Numbered from the stretch's first letter, positions 33,874 to 43,874 are shown. The stretch is DNA of 64,000 nt from Paenibacillus urinalis (GCF_028747985.1 NZ_CP118108.1:2361501-2425500), one strand, 5' to 3'. The notes: generated by a model from the sequence alone, not told the origin. Numbers and translations: made by a program.

Positions 33874-34848
33874 CTATACCAGTACCTTCCTAAATTCGGC
33901 AGTAAGTAGAGGCACAACGTCGAACAGATCGCCGACGATGCCGTAATCGGCAACCTTAAAGATGGGAGCTTCAGGATCCTTATTGATCGCAATAATGACA
34001 CGTGACTGGCTCATCCCGGCCAAATGCTGAATGGCACCGCTGATGCCGCAAGCTATATAGATTTCGGGTGTAACTACTTTCCCTGTTTGACCAATCTGCA
34101 GAGAATAATCACAGTAGCCTGCATCACACGCACCGCGTGAAGCACCTACAGCGCCGCCGAGCAGATCAGCAAGCTCTTCAAGAGGCTTGAAGCCGTCTGC
34201 GCTCTTGACTCCCCGGCCACCAGAGATGACAATCTTGGCTTCGCTGAGATCAATCTTGCCTGTCGTCTTCTGAACGACCTCTTTAACGATTGTGCGTAGT
34301 GATGGAGATGGGTAAGTAATATCTTCAATGGGAGAGGCACTGCTCTCAGCAGCAGACGCTGCAGCAATATTGTTCGGCCGAATGGTAATGACCGCGGGTC
34401 CAGCCTCAAATACACGTTTTTCAAAGGCTTTGCCTGCATACAGTGGTCTCGTGAATACGGGATCACCTCCTTCTAGTTCAATAGAAGTAATGTCCGAGAT
34501 CTGTCCTGCCCGAAGGTGGGCTGCAACTAATGGTGCTAGATCTTTACCCAGAGCGGTATGTCCGAAGAGGACAAGGTCTGGTGCTGCCTGCTGTAAGACA
34601 GATTTTAATGCAGCTAAATAAGCTTCAGGATTATAGTGTTCAAGCGCTGAATGCTCGATGGTATAGATCAAATCGACGCCATAGGGAACGAGTTCACTTA
34701 CGGCGGATGTTATATCTGAACCTGCCACTACAACCTGGATCCGATCCTGAGCACCTGCGATTTGTTGTGCAGCACCTAACGTTTCGAGTGCTACCTGACG
34801 AAGCCTTCCATCTCGATTCTCGGCATATACAAGCAATGTTTTACTCAT
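33874..34848 (-). CDS. etfA: electron transfer flavoprotein alpha subunit
   Basis: A 324-residue EtfA. The C-terminal FAD-binding domain is clear: VGASRGACDAGYCDYSLQIG, then YIACGISGAIQHLAGM and INKDPEAPIFKVADYG. With EtfB it accepts electrons from acyl-CoA dehydrogenase. ATG 34848, eight bases after AGGAGG, is preferred over GTG 34851. It is the last gene of fadR-etfB-etfA. The usual proline-valine after ASR is GA here, which is a small departure. Confidence 0.95.
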   Translation of the reverse strand: MSKTLLVYAENRDGRLRQVALETLGAAQQIAGAQDRIQVVVAGSDITSAVSELVPYGVDLIYTIEHSALEHYNPEAYLAALKSVLQQAAPDLVLFGHTALGKDLAPLVAAHLRAGQISDITSIELEGGDPVFTRPLYAGKAFEKRVFEAGPAVITIRPNNIAAASAAESSASPIEDITYPSPSLRTIVKEVVQKTTGKIDLSEAKIVISGGRGVKSADGFKPLEELADLLGGAVGASRGACDAGYCDYSLQIGQTGKVVTPEIYIACGISGAIQHLAGMSQSRVIIAINKDPEAPIFKVADYGIVGDLFDVVPLLTAEFRKVLV

Positions 34849-35057
34849 CACAAGAACCTCCTAAGGACATTTGAATTTGAATGCATGAACAGCCAATGGA
34901 AAAATAACGCATGTCGGACATTCTGTTTGCCATACACTTGGGGTAGATGAGATGCACATAATTGAAACCGCATACAAAATGATGGATTTGGCATGGCAAA
35001 GTCCACTGTTGCACAATAAATTAACGAATCAGTATGATTCAGCACGCAATGTATCGT

Positions 35058-35825
35058 TCAAATGACTTTGGATTCGGTACGCAGAAGGCCGACAAGCTCG
35101 CGGGCAACGTTCTCGGCATCGCCCTTAAGGATCTTACCTGCACCGCGTTCAGGTGGAAGCGTCAGCTCGACCTGCTTCGTAGCAGGCTGAACATCGGTTT
35201 CAGTGAGATCTAGATCCTCAAGCAGCAGCGTCTTGAACGGCTTCTTTTTTGCTTTCATGATACCAGGAAGAGAAGGGTACCTCGGTTCGTTCAGTCCTTG
35301 CTGAGCAGTAAACAGCGCAGGCAGTGTGACACGGAGCACTTCGAGATCACCTTCAGCATCCCGATGGACTTCGGCTGTTGTACCTTCAATCGTTAGCTTG
35401 GTAATGGATGAGGTGTGAGGAATACCAAGGAGCTCAGCCAGACGGATGGCGACTTGACCTGATCCACGATCAACGGAGAAGTTACCGCCAAGAATGAGAT
35501 CCGGAGACTCTTGATGTAAGTAGGAGTAGAGCACTTTGGAGATCACATATTCGTCGTCAGGAATTCGCTCATCCGAGATCAGAACCGCTTCATCTGCGCC
35601 CATCGCGAGCGCTGTACGCAGGGCTTCTGCAGCACGGTCTGGACCGACGGAGAGAAGAGTTACACTGCCGCCGTGTTCATCTCGAAGCTTGACAGCTTCT
35701 TCTACCGCATATTCGTCGTATGGATTAATGACAAATTTCACACCATCCTCAGACACGACTCCATTCTGCAGAGTGATCTTCTCCTCTGTATCAAAAGTTT
35801 GCTTTAACAATACAACTATCTTCAT
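35058..35825 (-). CDS. etfB: electron transfer flavoprotein beta subunit
   Basis: A 255-residue EtfB: MKIVVLLKQTFDTEEKITL, NPYDEYAVEEAVKLRD and the AMP-binding/recognition region LAELLGIPHTSSITKL. It forms the ETF dimer with EtfA. GGGAGAC precedes the ATG. It follows fadR by 40 bases. The gap to etfA is 209 bases, unusually long for this gene pair, and contains the palindrome GAATCA-GTA-TGATTC (35026-35040). Confidence 0.95.
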   Translation of the reverse strand: MKIVVLLKQTFDTEEKITLQNGVVSEDGVKFVINPYDEYAVEEAVKLRDEHGGSVTLLSVGPDRAAEALRTALAMGADEAVLISDERIPDDEYVISKVLYSYLHQESPDLILGGNFSVDRGSGQVAIRLAELLGIPHTSSITKLTIEGTTAEVHRDAEGDLEVLRVTLPALFTAQQGLNEPRYPSLPGIMKAKKKPFKTLLLEDLDLTETDVQPATKQVELTLPPERGAGKILKGDAENVARELVGLLRTESKVI

Positions 35826-35865
35826 ATTCGATCGTCTCCCTTCAAAACATGAGTTATGAATTTAA

Positions 35866-36450
35866 TTATTTGGAAACACCGTGAAGAAAGAAGCTAAGGG
35901 TGTCGTCAACCTGTTCTTGAAGCGAATATTTCTGCCCTGAGATCAGCCAGGAGGTAACTGCTTCATCCATGGAGCCGAAGATGAGGTTCCGAACCAGTTT
36001 AAGATTCAGGTCTTCTCTAAAATGACCTCGTTCAATGCCCTGCTCTAGAATATTCTCAATCAGCTCAATATATGGCTTGAGTGATTTGCCAATCTCCTTG
36101 CGAAGCTCAATATCACTTTGTCTTAGCTCGATCTGCGTGACGTACGCAAGCTCAGGATTATTCTCAAGCTCTGTAAAATGAATGCGGCAGACCGTGCGGA
36201 GGGCCTGAACTGGATCAGAGCTGCCAGCGACACTGTCATGGAATTTCTGCACCAGCTCACCCAGCTTCTCTTGGAACAAATGAATCAGGATGTCCTCCTT
36301 TCTCTTAAAGTAGAGGTAGATCGTGCCATCGGCTACGCCGGCAGCTTTGGCAATCTTGGAAACCTGGGACCGATGGTAGCCATTCTCGGCAAACACTTTG
36401 AGGGCGCCTTGAAGTATGAGTTGATATTTTTCTGTTTTTTTACTTGTCAT
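35866..36450 (-). CDS. fadR: TetR-family fatty acid degradation repressor FadR
   Basis: A 194-residue TetR-family regulator. The N-terminal helix-turn-helix reads VFAENGYHRSQVSKIAKAAG then GTIYLYFKRKEDIL. Its position before etfBA, and an exact FadR operator 36 bases upstream of its start, identify it as the Bacillus-type FadR (YsiA), which represses beta-oxidation genes and is released by long-chain acyl-CoA. It therefore also represses itself and probably the divergent fadF-N-A operon. Confidence 0.9.
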   Translation of the reverse strand: MTSKKTEKYQLILQGALKVFAENGYHRSQVSKIAKAAGVADGTIYLYFKRKEDILIHLFQEKLGELVQKFHDSVAGSSDPVQALRTVCRIHFTELENNPELAYVTQIELRQSDIELRKEIGKSLKPYIELIENILEQGIERGHFREDLNLKLVRNLIFGSMDEAVTSWLISGQKYSLQEQVDDTLSFFLHGVSK

Positions 36451-36485
36451 ATGTTCACCCCGGTGTTAGAATACAGTTAAATTTC

Positions 36486-36503
36486 TGAATGAATACTCAT
36501 TCA
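36486..36503. promoter_or_regulatory. FadR operator
   Basis: TGAATGAATACTCATTCA matches the Bacillus subtilis FadR consensus TGAATGAMTANTCATTCA at every position. It lies between fadR and the fadF operon. Confidence 0.9.
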
Positions 36504-36629
36504 TTTCTTGTATCCACTATAAAATACGTTCCAGTCATTGTCAACGATTCAATCCCTGTCTCATTGGAAAATCGTTATACAAGGTTGAGATGGTTCATTA
36601 GGCGTTCATATCGAAGTTTGCAGCGAATA

Positions 36630-36646
36630 TGACAATGATATTGTCA
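36630..36646. promoter_or_regulatory. 17-base perfect palindrome upstream of fadF
   Basis: TGACAATGATATTGTCA has seven-base arms and a three-base centre. It does not match FadR or CcpA sites, so it suggests another regulator. Isolated ATTGTCA half-sites occur at about 36537 and 36719 as well. Confidence 0.5.
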
Positions 36647-36687
36647 AAGAGTACAAACGATGTGGAGGTCTGTTTTTGCAGACACAA

Positions 36688-36701
36688 TGTAAGCGCTTAA
36701 T
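36688..36701. promoter_or_regulatory. cre site (CcpA catabolite repression)
   Basis: TGTAAGCGCTTAAT matches the cre consensus TGWAARCGYTWNCW at 13 of 14 positions. Beta-oxidation genes in Bacillus are known to be repressed by CcpA, so the site fits. Confidence 0.8.
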
Positions 36702-36716
36702 TAATGAATCAACTTA

Positions 36717-36729
36717 CCATTGTCAATGG
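36717..36729. promoter_or_regulatory. inverted repeat near fadF
   Basis: CCATTG-T-CAATGG is a perfect inverted repeat 15 bases after the cre site and contains another ATTGTCA. It may be a second site for the regulator of the 36630 palindrome. Confidence 0.35.
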
Positions 36730-36853
36730 CTAGAGGTGTTTGTGCCCGAAAGGAGTGAAGCTGCACATCAAAAGATTGTAAGTTACTAAATCTCAAACTA
36801 ACAGCTATCCGCCATGCAAGCTGAAATTAAATTTTATCAATACAAGGGGCTTG

Positions 36854-39040
36854 ATGAGGATGATTCTACAAATGATGAATGCGCTGCTCTTTACCCTCAT
36901 TACCGGCTGGGCGGTTTATCTATTCGCCAGAGTTGTATACCACCGTTACTTATATATCAAATTAGGCAGACCTGCGGATCTTCGCAAGGACATTCAAGAC
37001 AGGATTGCAGCATTTATGGTGCAGGTCTTCGGTCAGAGCAAGCTGTTCAAGGATCCGAGAAGCGGAATCATGCATTTTATCGTTTTTTACGGATTTATTA
37101 TTCTGCAGTTTGGTGCACTGGATATTATCTGGAAGGGCCTCACAGGGCACAGTCTGCCTATACCCGGCTACGAAGGATTTATACTGACCCAGGAGATTAC
37201 GGTCGTGCTTATTCTCCTCGCCATCTCATATGCTGCCTATCGAAGATATGGGGAGAAGCTGCATCGGTTAAAAAGAGGCTGGAAACCAAGCCTTGTTGTC
37301 TTTTATATCACATCTCTAATGATATCCGTTCTCTTCACAATGGCATTTGAGCGTCTCAGAGAGGATTTGCCATCTTCAACCTATGCACCCATCTCATCTG
37401 GAATTGCATCGTTATTTACCTGGATGCCCGACATAGCGGTGGCCGCAATGTATTACTTTTTCTGGTGGATTCATCTGCTGATCCTGCTCTCCTTTCTACT
37501 ATACGTACCCCAATCCAAGCACTTTCATCTTATTACTGCACCCATTAACATCCTGCTGCGACGAACAGATCCACCTGGCAAGCTAAGTAAGCTCGATTTA
37601 GAAGACGAAGAGGCAGAGTCCTATGGAGTCGGTCATATCGAAGATTTTACCCAGAAGCAAATGCTCGATTTCTATGCCTGCGTAGAGTGCGGACGATGTA
37701 CGAATGTATGTCCGGCGACCAATACCGGCAAGCTCTTGTCCCCCATGCACATGATTATCAAGTTAAGAGACCACTTAACCGAGAAGGGCGAGGCGTTGAC
37801 GTCGAAGTCGGCCTGGATGCCTGCCAGTGTGTTTGGTTACGCTGGAGTCCACGAAATGAGAACTGCCGATCTATCACTTAGCGAATGGACGGGGGAAGGA
37901 GTCACCGACATTCGTCCAACCATGAGTGTGCAAAAGAGAGCCTGGCATCAAGTTGAAGGTGTTACCGCCAAGGATGTGCAGCTCATCGGTGGAGTCATGA
38001 CAGAAGAAGAAATATGGGCTTGCACAACGTGCCGTAACTGTGAGGATCAGTGTCCTGTTGCAAACGAGCATGTAGATAAAATTGTGGATCTCAGACGTCA
38101 TCTCGTGCTGATGGAGGGAAGCGTACCTCATGAAGGACAACGAGCAATGCAGAATATTGAGCGTCAGGGTAATCCATGGGGGATCAGCCGGGCAGAACGC
38201 AGCAAGTGGGTGAAGGAAATTGACCCGGACGGCACCTTGAATTTGAGCATTCCGACGGTGAAGGAGAACCCGGACTTTGACATTCTGCTGTTTGTAGGCT
38301 CGATGGGGTCCTATGATAACCGGAGCCGAAAGGTTACACGTTCGCTCGTTCATTTGCTGAATGAGGCAGGTGTCAACTTTGCGATCTTGGGCAATGAAGA
38401 GAAGAATTCGGGTGATACACCGAGACGAATGGGGAATGAATTTTTGTTCCAGCAGTTATGTGTGGAGAACATCGAAATTTTTAATAAATATGGTGTTCAG
38501 AAAATCGTTACAGCCTGTCCCCATACATTTAACGTGTTCAAGAATGAATATCCCGATTTTGGCCTTACAGCCGAAGTGCTTCATCATACCGAGCTCCTGG
38601 ATGAGCTGGTCAAGACCGGCAAGCTGATTCCCAAGCACACGTTATCGGAGAAAATCACCTATCACGATTCCTGCTATCTCGGAAGATATAACGATGTGTA
38701 CGATCAGCCGCGAGATGTGCTGCGCGCTATTCCAGGCGTCGAGCTCGTGGAAATGGAACGCAGTCGAGAGAACGGGATGTGCTGCGGTGCCGGCGGCGGA
38801 CAGATGTGGATGGAGGAGGATACCGGCAAGCGTGTAAATCTCGCCCGGACAGAACAGGCATTATCTGTATCACCGACGATGATCAGCTCTGCTTGTCCTT
38901 ACTGTCTGACAATGCTGGAGGATGGGACGAAGCTCAAAGAAGTAGAAGACAAAGTGCAAACAAAGGATATTGCAGAAATACTGGAAGCTTCCGTGTTCGG
39001 TGTTTCTGAAATGAATGAACAGGAGGTCGTTGCGAAGTGA
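36854..39040 (+). CDS. fadF: FadF-like iron-sulfur oxidoreductase
   Basis: A 728-residue membrane iron-sulfur protein. The first 230 residues hold about six membrane segments, like a NarI/cytochrome b-type domain. Two 4Fe-4S motifs follow, CVECGRCTNVCPAT and CTTCRNCEDQCPVA, then two CCG domains with CCGAGGGQMW, as in heterodisulfide reductase subunit B. In Bacillus FadF (YwjF) is thought to pass electrons from ETF to the quinone pool. ATG 36854 or 36860 after AAGGGG may be the start. Its stop overlaps the fadN GTG (GTGA). Confidence 0.9.
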   Translation: MRMILQMMNALLFTLITGWAVYLFARVVYHRYLYIKLGRPADLRKDIQDRIAAFMVQVFGQSKLFKDPRSGIMHFIVFYGFIILQFGALDIIWKGLTGHSLPIPGYEGFILTQEITVVLILLAISYAAYRRYGEKLHRLKRGWKPSLVVFYITSLMISVLFTMAFERLREDLPSSTYAPISSGIASLFTWMPDIAVAAMYYFFWWIHLLILLSFLLYVPQSKHFHLITAPINILLRRTDPPGKLSKLDLEDEEAESYGVGHIEDFTQKQMLDFYACVECGRCTNVCPATNTGKLLSPMHMIIKLRDHLTEKGEALTSKSAWMPASVFGYAGVHEMRTADLSLSEWTGEGVTDIRPTMSVQKRAWHQVEGVTAKDVQLIGGVMTEEEIWACTTCRNCEDQCPVANEHVDKIVDLRRHLVLMEGSVPHEGQRAMQNIERQGNPWGISRAERSKWVKEIDPDGTLNLSIPTVKENPDFDILLFVGSMGSYDNRSRKVTRSLVHLLNEAGVNFAILGNEEKNSGDTPRRMGNEFLFQQLCVENIEIFNKYGVQKIVTACPHTFNVFKNEYPDFGLTAEVLHHTELLDELVKTGKLIPKHTLSEKITYHDSCYLGRYNDVYDQPRDVLRAIPGVELVEMERSRENGMCCGAGGGQMWMEEDTGKRVNLARTEQALSVSPTMISSACPYCLTMLEDGTKLKEVEDKVQTKDIAEILEASVFGVSEMNEQEVVAK

Positions 39041-41472
39041 ACCAAATGTTAACCCCAACTCATCCATCTGCAATTACGAAGAGGACCTTATCCAAAGCTG
39101 CCGTAATCGGCTCCGGGGTCATGGGTGCAGGAATTGCTGCACATCTGGCCAATGCGGGACTGACTTGTCTGCTGCTGGATATTGTACCGGCTCAATTAAC
39201 ACCAGAAGAAGAGCAGGCAGGGCTATCGCTGGAACATCCTGCCGTACGTAACCGATTCGCCACTAGGGCAATCGCTGCGCTTCCTAAGTCAAGCACGGCT
39301 CCACTTTATGCTCCTCATGTTGCAGAACGGATAACACCTGGCAATATAGAGGATCACTTGCATCTACTGAAACAAGTTGACTGGATTATTGAAGTCGTCA
39401 CCGAAAAGCTGGAAATTAAGAAGTCTATCATGAAGCAGATTGAAGCGGTCCGTACAAAAGGAACCATTGTCAGCACGAACACGTCCGGCATATCGGTCAA
39501 TGCCATGGTGGAGGATTGCAATGAGGAGTTTCGGCGTCATTTTCTAGGCACGCATTTTTTTAATCCACCACGGCATATGAAGCTGCTGGAGATTATCCCT
39601 GGATTAGACACTGATCCCGAGATCACATCTTTTATGAAAGAATTTTGTGAGAAAAGGCTGGGCAAGGGCGTCGTCATTGCCAAGGATACTCCGAATTTCA
39701 TCTCAAACCGTATTGGCACTTATGGACTGCTCGTCACATTGAGGGAAATGGCGGAAAACGGATACTCGGTCGAGGAAGTGGACGCCGCAACAGGTCCGGT
39801 ACTCGGCAGGCCCAAGAGTGCAACGTTCCGTACGCTCGATTTGGTAGGGATCGATACGTTTATTCATGTGGCCCAGAACGTGTATGATTCCGTGCCGGAT
39901 GGAGCGGAGAGGGCTGTATTTGAAGTGCCTGCCGCGCTGCAGGAGCTGTTAACAAGAGGCTGGATTGGAGAGAAGAGCGGTCAGGGGTTCTACAAAAAAG
40001 TGAAAGGAGATCACGGCAGTCAGATTCTATCTTTGAGTCTAGCTAACATGGAGTACAGTCCAAGCGCCAAGATCAGCTCAACGTCGATTGAAGCTGCGAA
40101 GACAGTCAAAGGAGCAAGGAAGAAGATCAGGGCTTTTCTGAACACAAAGGACCGATATTCAGAGCTGGCATGGAATGTGCTTAAGCAAGTGCTGATCTAC
40201 TCCGCAGAGAAGCTGGGGGAAATCGCGGATTCCATCCAGGATATCGATCATGCAATGAAATGGGGATTTAATTGGGAGCTGGGCCCGTTTGAGACCTGGG
40301 ATCTGATTGGTCTGCCTGCATCGGTTGATCGCATGGAAGCAGAAGGTCTGATCGTGCCTGCATGGGTGAAGAGCTGGATCGCTGCAGGGAACAATTCCTT
40401 TTATCAGCAGAAGGAAGGAGACGTATTCCAATATTTCAAAGGGGAGTACAAAGCGGTAGAAAATCGTCCTGAGATTATATCCTTAGCAGCACTTAAAGCT
40501 CAGAACAAAATCATTCGTTCAAACACAGGCGCAAATCTGATTGATATTGGAGATGATGTTGCCCTTCTGGAATTCACCTCTCCAAACAATGCCATTGGCG
40601 CCGACATCCTGGTCATGATTCAGCAGGCAGCCGAAGAAGTCGAAGCTAATTATAGAGGGCTCGTTCTTGCCAATGAAGGCCGAAACTTCTGTGTGGGTGC
40701 GAATCTCATGCTGATGCTCATGGAAGCCCAAAGCGGAGATTGGGATGAGGTGGATGACATTATCCGATTGTTCCAAGGCAGTATGATGAAGCTCAAGCAA
40801 TTAGCTAAACCGGTTGCAGCTGCCCCACATCGGATGACGCTTGGAGGAGGCGTTGAAGCCTGTCTACCCGCAGACCGAATTATCTTCTCGGCAGAAACCT
40901 ATTTTGGCTTGGTCGAAACCGGAGTAGGCTTGATTCCAGCCGGGGGAGGCTGCAAAGAGTTGGTGCGGATGACGAGCGATCGCTTTTCGGATCAGCAGGC
41001 CGACCTTCAGCCAGAGCTTAACCGAATTTTTGAAATGATTGCACTTGCCAAAACCTCATCCAGTGGGCATGAAGCACTGAAAATGGGATATGGCCGCTCC
41101 CAGGATCGTGTCGTGATGAATCAGGATTATCGCATCTATGAAGCCAAGCAGGCCGTGCTTGAATTGGATCGTGAAGGATATACACCAGCTCCTGCCGGTA
41201 AAGCAAGAGTCGCAGGGCGTGACGGACGTGCGGTGCTTCAGCTGGGGGCGCTGGATATGAAGCAGAGCGGATATATTAGCGAGCATGATTACCTCATTGC
41301 GAAGAAGCTTGCTCATATTCTGGCAGGGGGAGATGTTCCGGCAGGTACCCTTGTCTCAGAACAGTATTTATTGGACCTTGAACGGGAGGCCTTCTTGAGC
41401 CTGCTAGGTGAAGTGAAAACCCAGCAGCGCATGCAGCACATGCTTGCCAAGGGTAAGCCTCTTCGCAATTAG
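39037..41472 (+). CDS. fadN: 3-hydroxyacyl-CoA dehydrogenase / enoyl-CoA hydratase FadN
   Basis: An 811-residue bifunctional beta-oxidation enzyme. The NAD-binding motif is AAVIGSGVMGAGIAAHLANA near residues 24-43, and the catalytic HFFNPP follows. The crotonase half at about residues 480-800 shows VLANEGRNFCVGANLMLML and LGGGVEACLPADRI, with oxyanion-hole glycines. It has the same order as Bacillus FadN. GTG 39037 after AGGAGG overlaps the previous stop by four bases. It works with FadA and FadE. Confidence 0.95.
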   Translation: MNQMLTPTHPSAITKRTLSKAAVIGSGVMGAGIAAHLANAGLTCLLLDIVPAQLTPEEEQAGLSLEHPAVRNRFATRAIAALPKSSTAPLYAPHVAERITPGNIEDHLHLLKQVDWIIEVVTEKLEIKKSIMKQIEAVRTKGTIVSTNTSGISVNAMVEDCNEEFRRHFLGTHFFNPPRHMKLLEIIPGLDTDPEITSFMKEFCEKRLGKGVVIAKDTPNFISNRIGTYGLLVTLREMAENGYSVEEVDAATGPVLGRPKSATFRTLDLVGIDTFIHVAQNVYDSVPDGAERAVFEVPAALQELLTRGWIGEKSGQGFYKKVKGDHGSQILSLSLANMEYSPSAKISSTSIEAAKTVKGARKKIRAFLNTKDRYSELAWNVLKQVLIYSAEKLGEIADSIQDIDHAMKWGFNWELGPFETWDLIGLPASVDRMEAEGLIVPAWVKSWIAAGNNSFYQQKEGDVFQYFKGEYKAVENRPEIISLAALKAQNKIIRSNTGANLIDIGDDVALLEFTSPNNAIGADILVMIQQAAEEVEANYRGLVLANEGRNFCVGANLMLMLMEAQSGDWDEVDDIIRLFQGSMMKLKQLAKPVAAAPHRMTLGGGVEACLPADRIIFSAETYFGLVETGVGLIPAGGGCKELVRMTSDRFSDQQADLQPELNRIFEMIALAKTSSSGHEALKMGYGRSQDRVVMNQDYRIYEAKQAVLELDREGYTPAPAGKARVAGRDGRAVLQLGALDMKQSGYISEHDYLIAKKLAHILAGGDVPAGTLVSEQYLLDLEREAFLSLLGEVKTQQRMQHMLAKGKPLRN

Positions 41473-41608
41473 CGGATCACAATGCATTACTTGCATTAGA
41501 CGGCAGAGCTTTCTAAATCCATCCCTTAAAATCATCATTATCCGGATCCATTTCAGCAGTCTTATGAAACGGATTCACTTATATCAATTAAAGGTTGAGG
41601 TGATTAGT

Positions 41609-42808
41609 TTGAGAGAAGCAGTCATTGTGTCACTTGCCCGAACCGCTGTAGGCAAGGCCAAGAAAGGAAGCCTGGCGGATACACGAGTAGAGGATTTGGG
41701 CAAAGCTGTGCTTGAAGCTGTTATTGCACGCGCGCCAGGGCTGAAAAAGGAAGATGTCGAGGATATTATCCTCGGCTGTGCAATGCCGGAAGGAGAGCAG
41801 GGGTTGAATGTTGCACGCATCATTTCCTTGTATTCCGGCTTTCCTGTTACCGTTCCCGCACTGACGATCAATCGGTTCTGCTCCTCCGGACTGCAAGCGA
41901 TTGCATTTGCGGCGGAACGAATAATGCTCGGTTCTGCTGAAGTCATTGTTGCGGGCGGCGTGGAGAGCATGAGCCATGTTCCCATGACCGGCTTCAAGCC
42001 TGCTCCACATTACCGAATTGTGGAGGAGATGCCGGAAGTATATATGGGAATGGGACACACCGCTGAGGAGGTAGCCCGCAGGTTCGGGGTGAACCGGGAG
42101 TCACAGGATGCCTATGCCGTGAACAGTCATCGTAAAGCCCATGCGGCAATCGCTGCCGGCCGATTCAAGGATGAAATCGTGCCTGTCGAGGTTACCCATA
42201 CGACCATTGATGACAACGGGCGGATCAGGAACCGTCAATTCACTTTTGATACCGATGAAGGGGTGCGTGCAGATACCTCAGCAGAGGGGCTAGCCCGTTT
42301 GAAACCTGCATTTTCGGTAAAAGGCACCGTTACGGCAGGCAATGCATCTCAAACCAGCGATGGGGCAGCAGCTGTCGCTGTAATGAGCAGGGAAAAAGCA
42401 GAGGAGCTCGGTCTTGAACCCTTGGCCACCTTCCGCTCGTTTGCCTTGGCAGGTGTAGAGCCGGAAATTATGGGGGTAGGACCTGTCGAAGCGATACCAA
42501 AAGCGCTGAGAATGGCGGGAATTGAGCTGGATCAGGTGGAGCTGTTTGAAATTAACGAAGCATTCGCTTCCCAGTGCCTGCACATCATCCGTGCTCTTAA
42601 CCTTGACGAAGAGAAGGTTAACGTGAACGGTGGTGCTATTGCACTTGGTCATCCGCTCGGCTGTACGGGCGCGAAGCTTACCGTGAGCCTGGTATCCGAA
42701 CTAGCGCGCCGTGGTGGAGGATATGGGGTGGTGAGCATGTGCATTGGCGGAGGGATGGGTGCAGCGGGGGTGTTCGAGGTGCACGCACAAAGCGCTGGAA
42801 CAGCCTAG
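41609..42808 (+). CDS. fadA: acetyl-CoA acyltransferase (3-ketoacyl-CoA thiolase) FadA
   Basis: A 399-residue thiolase. The nucleophilic cysteine is in [13 protein letters not shown], the histidine in [11 protein letters not shown] and the second cysteine in [13 protein letters not shown]. It releases acetyl-CoA from 3-ketoacyl-CoA. I take TTG 41609, just after GAGGTGAT and aligning with the family start [15 protein letters not shown]; the long frame from 41444 adds a non-homologous leader. The 136-base gap after fadN holds no clear signal. Confidence 0.95.
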   Translation: MREAVIVSLARTAVGKAKKGSLADTRVEDLGKAVLEAVIARAPGLKKEDVEDIILGCAMPEGEQGLNVARIISLYSGFPVTVPALTINRFCSSGLQAIAFAAERIMLGSAEVIVAGGVESMSHVPMTGFKPAPHYRIVEEMPEVYMGMGHTAEEVARRFGVNRESQDAYAVNSHRKAHAAIAAGRFKDEIVPVEVTHTTIDDNGRIRNRQFTFDTDEGVRADTSAEGLARLKPAFSVKGTVTAGNASQTSDGAAAVAVMSREKAEELGLEPLATFRSFALAGVEPEIMGVGPVEAIPKALRMAGIELDQVELFEINEAFASQCLHIIRALNLDEEKVNVNGGAIALGHPLGCTGAKLTVSLVSELARRGGGYGVVSMCIGGGMGAAGVFEVHAQSAGTA

Positions 42809-42820
42809 CTTGTACTCGGC

Positions 42821-43690
42821 GCTTCCATAAGACGAAGAATGGAAGCCCGTCTCCCCCTCTCACCCCACAAGGTTGAGAGAGGAGGAATTGCCCTTCAAGC
42901 AAGGAGTGCAGCGACAAGCGGAGAGGGCGAAATCGGAGTGAAGAAGCGAAGCGTGCGTATTTGTCCTTGGATTCTCACCATTAAGATGGAATCAGAAGAA
43001 TCCAAGGACAAGAAGGCTCGGACCTCGATTCGCCATCGAAGCGCTCACAGCAGCACTCACAGCATCATCGAAGCGCCCAGCAGATTCATTTCATCATTGA
43101 ATCACTCACATAAGAAAATCAGACGACTTCCATAAGAAGAAGAATGGAAGCCCGTCCCCCCTCTCACCCCACAGGTTGAGAGAGGAAGAATTGCTTTTCA
43201 CGCAAGGAGTGCAGCAACAAGCGGAGAGGGCGAAATCGGAGTGAAGAAGCGAAGCGTGCGTATTTGCCCTTGGATTCTCACCATTAAGGTGGAATCAGAA
43301 GAATCCAAGGGCAAGAAGGCTCGGAACCCGATTCGCCATTGAAGCGCCCACAGCTGCACTCACATCATCATCGAAGCGCCCAGCAGATTCATTTCATCAT
43401 TGAATCACTCACATAAGAAAATCAGACGACTTCCATAAGAAGAAGAATGGAAGCCCGTCCCCCCTCTCACCCCACAGGTTGAGAGAGGAAGAATTGCTTT
43501 TCATGCAAGGAGTGCAGCAACAAGCGGAGAGGGCGAAATCGGAGTGAAGAAGCGAAGCGTGCGTATTTGCCCTTGGATTCTCACCATAAAGGTGAATCAG
43601 AAGAATCCAAGGGCAAGAAGGCTCGGAACCCGATTCGCCATCGAAGCGCCCACAGCTGCACTCATAGCATCATTGAAGCGCCCACAGCTG
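42821..43690 (+). repeat. three tandem copies of a ~304-bp structured repeat
   Basis: Copies begin at about 42822, 43127 and 43430 (steps of 305 and 303). Each has CTTCCAT...ATGGAAG, CCTCTCA...TGAGAGAGG and a 15-base perfect inverted repeat. In copy 1 this is TTGTCCTTGGATTCT (42961-42975) with AGAATCCAAGGACAA (42997-43011). In copies 2 and 3 the fourth pair changes from T-A to C-G on both arms, keeping pairing. No protein frame is conserved. It fills the gap between fadA and fadE. Confidence 0.9.
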
Positions 43691-43810
43691 CACTCACAGC
43701 ATCATTGAAGCGCCCATAGCTGCACTCACAGCCATCATCGAAGCGCCCACAGCTACACTCACAGCATCATCGAAGCGCCCACAGCCGCACACACAGCAAC
43801 ATCATCGAGC
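43639..43810 (+). repeat. 32-bp tandem repeat array
   Basis: About five copies of a 32-base unit (CATCATTGAAGCGCCCAC then AGCTGCACTCACAG) run head to tail, with single-base differences such as ATAGCTG and ACAGCTAC. The same unit occurs as one or two copies inside each of the three long repeats, so the array grew out of the third long copy. Confidence 0.85.
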
Positions 43811-43874
43811 CACTCACATTCATGAACATTCTTCATCAATCAACCATCCCCATTCCCGAAAGGAGCCCAAACTC

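Noticed and set aside
33465..33909. Overlapping plus-strand open frames of 60-100 codons
   Set aside because: They run through the three-copy tandem repeat, share repeated peptides only because the DNA repeats, lack binding sites, and overlap the end of etfA.
35026..35040. GAATCA-GTA-TGATTC as a second FadR site between etfB and etfA
   Set aside because: The arms differ from TGAATGA...TCATTCA at several positions, so I list it only as a palindrome.
36451..36853. Small gene in the 400-base fad control region
   Set aside because: The only longer frame (from 36814) runs out of phase through fadF; the region is explained by operators and promoters.
42839..43135. A 98-codon open frame within the long repeat
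   Set aside because: It lies wholly in repeat copy 1, is not preserved in copies 2 and 3, has no ribosome binding site and reads as low-complexity basic sequence.
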